A DNA stretch of 45,160 bases from a virus, in IMG/VR virus record IMGVR_UViG_3300013138_000011, positions 1 to 45,160 of that record; one strand, written 5' to 3'. The notes under the pieces are model-generated. The model saw nothing but the letters and a program-made list of their open reading frames with translations, was not told where the DNA came from and searched no databases. Numbering within the stretch: the first letter of the stretch is position 1; each line of letters opens with the position of its first letter. The position numbers and the translations under genes were made by a program. Positions 40,262-45,160 of the stretch are shown here, one piece after another.

Positions 40262-40938
40262 ATAATGTTCATCTTGTGTCATCTCAAAATTTAACTGAAA
40301 TACAAGAAAATGAATGGGAAATAATTGCTAAACAAAAGCATTCATTTTTTCTTTCCGATACAAACGATATTGAATATTTAAGATTTCCTGGTTTTGTTTT
40401 TTCTAATATTGAAGCTCAAAATAATTATTTAAAAATCTATAAGGATTTTGTAGATAATAATATATACACCCCATCAAGAGGAAATTTATCCAAAAACAAT
40501 AATTATATTTTCATAGGTATTCGTCCAGGCCATGTATATGCTCATTTAAGTAAAGCAGATACAGCATGGCTTTTTGGGCCTAGCAGCACATTGCTTCATA
40601 AGTTATTGATCGCTACAAACATTTATCCTTATTTCACAAACATTTATAATGAGCCAGATAAACCATTTAATAAAGATTTTAACTTCATTTTCAAAGAACT
40701 TGTAGTTATCTTCTACATATATAAAATAGTATATCAAATAAATGAAATGAATTTGGTATTTATGGGAAACTACGAAGAATACCCATTATTTAGGGAGTAT
40801 TTACTTAATCATCCTATAATTAAAAAATTCAATATGAAGATTAATTTTCGATCTATTTGGCATCCTGGATTTTTAGCAAGAGGATATGATGATCGTAAAT
40901 TTGAAACCTGGAAAAACCAATTAAGATGCAACCAATAA
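40243..40938 (+). CDS. Uracil-DNA-glycosylase-superfamily-like protein
   Basis: 231 residues. FIGIRPGHVY at 90-100 is like the G-x-x-P-G motif of family 4/5 UDGs, followed by LFGPSSTLLHKLL (110-122), like the V-G-x-A-G-x-L-L helix, and near the C-terminus SIWHPGFLARGYDD, like the H-P-S motif. The order fits a UDG-like fold, but the catalytic loop is not exact. It might act on modified or deaminated bases; the substrate is unknown. Confidence 0.55.
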   Translation: MEQIKINNVHLVSSQNLTEIQENEWEIIAKQKHSFFLSDTNDIEYLRFPGFVFSNIEAQNNYLKIYKDFVDNNIYTPSRGNLSKNNNYIFIGIRPGHVYAHLSKADTAWLFGPSSTLLHKLLIATNIYPYFTNIYNEPDKPFNKDFNFIFKELVVIFYIYKIVYQINEMNLVFMGNYEEYPLFREYLLNHPIIKKFNMKINFRSIWHPGFLARGYDDRKFETWKNQLRCNQ

Positions 40939-41136
40939 AAAGGGTCTCGTTTTTTTAACTAGATGTATTGATAGTCGATACTGGTATCATGGAGATGACT
41001 GGAAACTAGAATAGTCATAAGTGATACTCTTTATAGAGGAAGTGCATTAGTTTATTTTTTACATAGCGGAAATGTCGTTGGAAGACAAGCATATGATCAG
41101 GTTGCTGATTTAGTTAAGAACATGGAGTATCAATAG
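40926..41136 (+). pseudogene. Small gene broken by two homopolymer frameshifts
   Basis: ATG at 40926 opens MQPIKRVSFF, then stops after a T7 tract. If one T is added there and one A in GGAAACT, the frame reads LTRCIDSRYWYHGDDWKT, then RIVISDTLYRGSALVYFLHS and GNVVGRQAYDQVADLVK to TAG at 41134-41136, about 70 residues. The pieces in the three frames share codon usage with neighbours. The most likely cause is assembly error, though decay is possible. Confidence 0.5.
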
Positions 41137-41149
41137 AAGAGTTTGATTT

Positions 41150-42340
41150 ATGAAAATAGCCGTTATTAAATTAGGTGGAAGAATAGCCAACGAAGGACAC
41201 GGAGTGACTTCTTTTGAAGCTGTGTCAGTAAGTAAAATGCTTAGTATAGGTGGAGCAAATCAAGTGGATTGCTTCACAAAAATTTCTGATAAAGATATTC
41301 CTATTCCTGAATTAAATGTTTTAGATATTTCAAAATACTATGATCATATTTCAGGAAATTATGAGGCTCTTATAGTTATAAATGGAAATATTAATTTTTA
41401 TGGAGGTGCTGAAACACCTGAACAGCTAATGAACCTCCACATCATAAATAACTTTGATGGAGGCCCTGTTTTCTATATCTTTATAGACACATTGCTTCCA
41501 CTAAAGAATGTATGGGATAGCATTAAAGCTAAGCCCTGGGGTAAGAATTATAGAGAGAAAGATATGCTGATAACTCGTGATGATATTATTTATATCACGA
41601 TGTGTTATGATACTGAAGCAGTATTTCAAATAACACAAAAAACGGGTATAAATCCAAAGAGTGTAGTTTATTTTCCATTTGAAAAATATCCATTCTTTGG
41701 AGAAAGATTAAATTACTTTGGTAAGAAAACTGTTGATCTTATTTATGGAGCTAACAGCTTTAGAAATAAGAGAGAAAAGAAAATGGTCAAATATTACTTT
41801 GATATGCCAACCGACATTAATACAGTCTTCTACGGTAAAATGAAACTTGAAGATTTTAAACCTTCATTAGTTGCAGGAAAATTATATCCAAAATTCGAAG
41901 GACCCATTCAGTATAAAGAAAATCTTGAAAAAATGAATACTGCTATCGCAACTGTTAACATAAGCGATACATTCAATGAAGGAAGGCAATTAAATCCAAG
42001 GGTTTATGAAACGGTTTTAGCAAATGTAGTTTCATTAATGGATATTGATTATGATCCACAAAAGCGTGCGTTTTCTGATCCATTCTTACAGGATTTCTTG
42101 TATGTTAAAAATCAAAAGGAAGTTGTTGAAAAAATTAGACAACTTAAAGATGACGAAGAATTAATGATCGAAGTTCTTAAAGCACAATATGAAGATTCAT
42201 ATATTTCAAAGGAAAGTCTAAGTGCCCATTTTTGTAAGTTAATAAGTGACTTATATTTAGAGAATGTAAAAGAAATTCCGACAATAAATAATATAGAAGT
42301 TGTTGATGTTAAACCATTAAAATCCAAAGCATTATTCTAA
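41150..42340 (+). CDS. bgt: DNA beta-glucosyltransferase, T4 BGT-like
   Basis: 396 residues, close to T4 BGT (351) plus insertions. Motifs match along the length: MKIAVIKLG at the start; Glu23 in TSFEAVS (T4 Glu22); INFYGG near 81-86; Asp113 in FIDTLLPLKN (T4 catalytic Asp100); YFPFEKYP near 174-181; IYGANSFRNKREKKMV near 198-213 (T4 Arg191/Arg195 region); NPRVYETVL at 282-290 (T4 Arg269 and Glu272, UDP binding). It would move glucose from UDP-glucose to hydroxymethylcytosine in phage DNA. It overlaps the next gene by 1 bp. Confidence 0.85.
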   Translation: MKIAVIKLGGRIANEGHGVTSFEAVSVSKMLSIGGANQVDCFTKISDKDIPIPELNVLDISKYYDHISGNYEALIVINGNINFYGGAETPEQLMNLHIINNFDGGPVFYIFIDTLLPLKNVWDSIKAKPWGKNYREKDMLITRDDIIYITMCYDTEAVFQITQKTGINPKSVVYFPFEKYPFFGERLNYFGKKTVDLIYGANSFRNKREKKMVKYYFDMPTDINTVFYGKMKLEDFKPSLVAGKLYPKFEGPIQYKENLEKMNTAIATVNISDTFNEGRQLNPRVYETVLANVVSLMDIDYDPQKRAFSDPFLQDFLYVKNQKEVVEKIRQLKDDEELMIEVLKAQYEDSYISKESLSAHFCKLISDLYLENVKEIPTINNIEVVDVKPLKSKALF

Positions 42341-43146
42341 TGGAGACTTATGTAAGCCAATTGATTGATTGGATTTATCAAAATTCTTCTCTGAATCCAT
42401 TTTTAAAAATAATAGAGGCTCCAGGACCTGTGTTTAAATTTACTACATTGACGGGGCTTCATGATATTTCATTACAGAATTATCGTGAAGACATTGTCGT
42501 TATAAAAGCACCAGAGGTTCAGCCATCATTAGACGTTGTAACAAAAAAGGTTTTATTAGGTTTGGAGAATCAATTCAGACAATTTATCGATAATAATTGT
42601 ACATTAGAAAGAATTTCTTTTTATAAGGACAATCAATCTTCAACCAAATATTTTAGAGTAAATACAAGATTCCATTTAAATTCTAAAAAAGCCGAAGTAA
42701 ATCATGGCGAAAATATAATTGGAATCATAGAACAATGTCAAAGAGAACTTTATGATTATTATTATGATGAAACTTTCTATGTTATTGTGTCAAGAGAAAT
42801 AGCTAACTTTATAGGACATGCATGCTGTTACATGCCTAGTGCGTTTAGCACGTTTAAAATCGATACTATGAAAGCAGACCCTGTATTTATACATCCTTTT
42901 GCTGTATTTCAAGATCTACGTATTTTTGTAGATCCTAACATGAATCAAAACACGATGATTTTTGGAACTAATAAAAGATTTGATCATGGAAATATAATGT
43001 TCTATTATAAAGCAGACAGATCGTTTTTTGAATATGCATCAGTTGGTTATTTAGATGTCGATAAGAAGTTATGTGTAAATTTATTTCATACAATTCAACC
43101 AATAGATTACGAACCAAAATTTAAAAAAATAATATTAGACGTATGA
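42340..43146 (+). CDS. Hypothetical protein (268 aa)
   Basis: 268 residues, mixed alpha/beta, with a Tyr-rich segment (QRELYDYYYDETFYVIVSRE) and a strand region PVFIHPFAVFQDLRIFVDPN then NTMIFGTNKRFDHGNIMFYY near 205-230. A weak resemblance to the end of capsid-fold proteins was considered but is not convincing. It is coupled by a 1-bp overlap to the beta-glucosyltransferase gene. No family assigned. Confidence 0.6.
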   Translation: METYVSQLIDWIYQNSSLNPFLKIIEAPGPVFKFTTLTGLHDISLQNYREDIVVIKAPEVQPSLDVVTKKVLLGLENQFRQFIDNNCTLERISFYKDNQSSTKYFRVNTRFHLNSKKAEVNHGENIIGIIEQCQRELYDYYYDETFYVIVSREIANFIGHACCYMPSAFSTFKIDTMKADPVFIHPFAVFQDLRIFVDPNMNQNTMIFGTNKRFDHGNIMFYYKADRSFFEYASVGYLDVDKKLCVNLFHTIQPIDYEPKFKKIILDV

Positions 43147-43448
43147 CACCTATAGATCTTAGAATTAAATTTAAAATGGAAACGGGCGAATATCCTGTTT
43201 GGAATGAAAAAAATGAATTACGTCCTTGGGGCGGATGGATTCTTATTGGAGATAAAGCTATTATTAGAGGAATCCCCAAATCTATTTATGGATTGTGGCT
43301 AGAAGAACAACTTGGTATCAAAGAAATTCGCGACATTTATCATTGTGATACTTCTTATTATGCAACATATCCAAAAACAAATAGAAAGGGACCAGATAGA
43401 CTATCTTCTGAATATACTTTGTGGCTTGAATATCAAATGTGTGGTTAG
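43143..43448 (+). CDS. Hypothetical protein (101 aa)
   Basis: 101 residues, Trp-rich, with LRPWGGWILIGDKAIIRGIP and SSEYTLWLEYQMCG. It overlaps the previous gene by 4 bp. No family recognised. Confidence 0.6.
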   Translation: MTPIDLRIKFKMETGEYPVWNEKNELRPWGGWILIGDKAIIRGIPKSIYGLWLEEQLGIKEIRDIYHCDTSYYATYPKTNRKGPDRLSSEYTLWLEYQMCG

Positions 43449-43481
43449 AAAACTATCAATCAATAACTTCATAAAAGATAT

Positions 43482-44210
43482 ATGAGTCTAATTAACGAGA
43501 AATATAGTAAAGTTGTCTGCATTTGTTTGAAAGAACGAGATGACAAATATAAATTTATGTTATCCCAGTTTATTAAGCATGATATTGAAGTAGAATGGTT
43601 TAGACCAGTTATCCCTGGGTATGCGGCAAGATTATTAGAACCGTATTGTCAAAAACATAATATAGTAAATAAAAAGGTTTTATTTAATCCTCAATTTCCT
43701 AATGAACTAGGAGCAATGCAATCTCATTATCACGTTATTAAAACTGCTTTGTTAGAAGGAGCAACAAGTTTATTCATATTTGAGGATGATTGCGCTTTCC
43801 ATAGAGATTTTGATAATCTTATTGTTAAATATTTCAATAATGTTCCTGATGATGCAGATGGAATTCTATTGTATTCATATATGGCAAAACTCGAACCTCA
43901 AAATATTCGAGTGAAACCAAGATGGACTAAAGGATTTGCAAGTTGGTCGATATTAGCATATGGAATGAATAGAAAAGCTATGGAGCGCTATATTCAGATA
44001 GCAGATACTCATCCAATGATTGCCGATATAATTACTCTTCATATGATGACAAACGAGAAGTTTAATTTTTATGTGGCAACTCCTCCTCTTGTTATTCCAA
44101 CCAAAATGTTGAGTTCAGATATACGAGGTAAAAATAAGAATTATGACCAAGCACAATTCTTAGGTGGAAATGTTTTTATGCTTGGTATTAATGAAAATGA
44201 TTATGAATAA
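43482..44210 (+). CDS. GT25-like glycosyltransferase
   Basis: 242 residues. NELGAMQSHYHVIKTALLEG, then SLFIFEDDCAFHRDF, is the GT25 (LPS galactosyl/glucosyltransferase) pattern with the E-D-D metal site near 101-103. A helical C-terminal region follows. It would transfer a hexose, typically from a UDP-sugar, to an acceptor such as a glycan or sugar on DNA or protein. It overlaps the fucosyltransferase gene. Confidence 0.8.
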   Translation: MSLINEKYSKVVCICLKERDDKYKFMLSQFIKHDIEVEWFRPVIPGYAARLLEPYCQKHNIVNKKVLFNPQFPNELGAMQSHYHVIKTALLEGATSLFIFEDDCAFHRDFDNLIVKYFNNVPDDADGILLYSYMAKLEPQNIRVKPRWTKGFASWSILAYGMNRKAMERYIQIADTHPMIADIITLHMMTNEKFNFYVATPPLVIPTKMLSSDIRGKNKNYDQAQFLGGNVFMLGINENDYE

Positions 44211-45057
44211 GCCCGATTTAAAAATATGGTTTACAGATTTTTGGCCCGAATGGAATGTCGAAGATTTTATAACCCCGATATTAAATGGACACTTTAACGT
44301 TACTCTTTCTAAAAGCAACCCTGATGTTTTGTTTCATTCTATTTTTAATAGGATGGCTGAAACGCCGAAATTCAAATGCAAAAAAGTTTTAATACTTGCA
44401 GAAAATTGGAGACCACATCAATTTGGTTCTGATTATTCTATTTCATTTGATCCTCATTCTAAAACAAATTTTAGATTGCCGTTATGGCAAATATACTGGT
44501 TAATGAAACCAGAACTAAAAGATAGGTTATTTGAAAGAAAGAGATTAGATACCTTTAAAAGATTCTGTGCATTTACAGTTTCGAATCCATCTAATATGTT
44601 GAGAAACAATCATTTTGATTTAATATCATCATATAAGAGGGTTGATTCTTATGGAAAAGTAAGGATGAATACATTCGAATTGAAAAATGCTACAGAAGGA
44701 AAATATTGGAGAGATGCTAAAGATGAATTCTTTTTAAAACATCCTCATAAGTTCATGATGGCTTATGAGAACTCTTCGTATCCATATTATTCTACGGAAA
44801 AACTTATGGATGCTTTCTTAGTTGGTTCACTGCCAATATATTGGGGTGATCCTAAGATAGAGCAAGACTGGAATCCAAAAGCTTTTATTAATGTGATGAA
44901 ACATCCTGATTGGTTAGATTGGATTAAAACAGCAGATCAAAATCAAACTTTTTGGGAAGAAATGTACTTAGAACCTGTATTTACAGAGGAACAAAAGAAC
45001 AAACATATTGAAAATTTATTTAATTTTGAAAAATGGTTGGTAGAGATAGTATCATAG
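44203..45057 (+). CDS. GT10 alpha-1,3/4-fucosyltransferase
   Basis: 284 residues from ATG 44203 (in ATGAATAA, overlapping the GT25 stop); two other ATGs 12 and 39 bp upstream in the same frame are possible starts. The GT10 core is present: KFMMAYENSSYPYYSTEKLM (183-202), the Y-x-T-E-K motif, then VGSLPIYWGDPKIEQDWNPK at 207-226. It would transfer L-fucose from GDP-fucose. Together with GDP-fucose synthase at 28454 it forms a fucosylation pathway. Acceptor unknown. Confidence 0.85.
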   Translation: MNKPDLKIWFTDFWPEWNVEDFITPILNGHFNVTLSKSNPDVLFHSIFNRMAETPKFKCKKVLILAENWRPHQFGSDYSISFDPHSKTNFRLPLWQIYWLMKPELKDRLFERKRLDTFKRFCAFTVSNPSNMLRNNHFDLISSYKRVDSYGKVRMNTFELKNATEGKYWRDAKDEFFLKHPHKFMMAYENSSYPYYSTEKLMDAFLVGSLPIYWGDPKIEQDWNPKAFINVMKHPDWLDWIKTADQNQTFWEEMYLEPVFTEEQKNKHIENLFNFEKWLVEIVS

Positions 45058-45160
45058 AACTTTGGGAAGACAAAAACGAAGCAATTTCGTTATGGGAAGA
45101 TTTAGTTACTAAATCTATGCCCGATTTAAGTTATGATGATTTAGTAAGAGTTTCTTGTTA
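45033..45160 (+). CDS. Truncated gene at the right edge
   Basis: ATG at 45033 opens MVGRDSIIELWEDKNEAISL then WEDLVTKSMPDLSYDDL and runs to the window edge. It overlaps the GT10 gene by 25 bp in a different frame. At least 42 residues, helical and acidic. No family recognised. Confidence 0.55.
   Translation, partial: MVGRDSIIELWEDKNEAISLWEDLVTKSMPDLSYDDLVRVSC

Noticed and set aside
42340-43146. Capsid-like fold in the 268-residue protein
   Set aside because: Only a loose pattern (VDPN...FGTNKR) was seen; no other capsid signature, and the context is glycosyltransferases.
1-45160. CRISPR arrays or insertion sequences
   Set aside because: No direct repeats with regular spacers and no transposase or terminal inverted repeats were seen.

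Overview
The window is about 45 kb of a lytic, T4-like (contractile-tailed) phage genome with very AT-rich, tightly packed genes. No integrase, plasmid or host gene is seen. The best host guess is a member of the Bacteroidota: almost no start has a Shine-Dalgarno sequence, leaders are A-rich (TAAAATAA/AATAAATAAAA), and the gene at 24172-24378 resembles DUF4494, a family mostly seen in Bacteroidota. This host call is inference.

Layout. (1) 2-3743, plus: the 3' part of a giant baseplate/tail-fibre-attachment protein and a small partner. (2) 3718-19539, minus: a baseplate block (gp53-like LysM wedge protein, gp27/gpD-like hub, gp5-like OB-fold spike, an 830-residue protein ending in about eleven 20-residue repeats, an 862-residue tube-junction protein and an 1152-residue membrane-active protein), interleaved with genes of a repeated-module family. 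(3) 19614-23769, mixed strands: small genes, a virion-like acidic protein and a GIY-YIG homing endonuclease. (4) 23771-31850, minus: small conserved phage genes, a VWA protein, a cytidylyltransferase-like enzyme, a thymidylate synthase/dCMP hydroxymethylase-family enzyme, GDP-L-fucose synthase, a nucleotide kinase and an ankyrin protein. (5) 32177-36275, minus: a tRNA-like element, more module proteins, a SET-domain protein and a coiled-coil protein. (6) 36392-45160, plus: charged internal-protein-like genes, an SDR epimerase, a SiaC/DUF1987 protein, a UVR-motif protein, a UDG-like protein, a T4-type DNA beta-glucosyltransferase, a GT25-like and a GT10 fucosyltransferase.

Two systems stand out. 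First, at least ten proteins carry a short basic leader ending in [ILV]-x-E followed by S, G or A, usually then D-[ILV]-L-K-P-K-[ST]. The leader resembles T4 capsid-targeting peptides and the junction resembles the prohead-protease (gp21) cleavage consensus. In four genes the junction also recurs inside the protein, between domains. This suggests head-packaged, protease-processed polyproteins, one of which carries a GNAT acetyltransferase. Second, the dCMP hydroxymethylase-like enzyme, dNMP kinase and beta-glucosyltransferase form a T4-like route to glucosylated hydroxymethylcytosine DNA, and GDP-fucose synthase plus GT10/GT25 enzymes could extend it.

Three very small genes (two at 29645-30023, one at 40926-41136) read through only if single bases are restored in homopolymers. 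This points either to assembly indels or to real decay.
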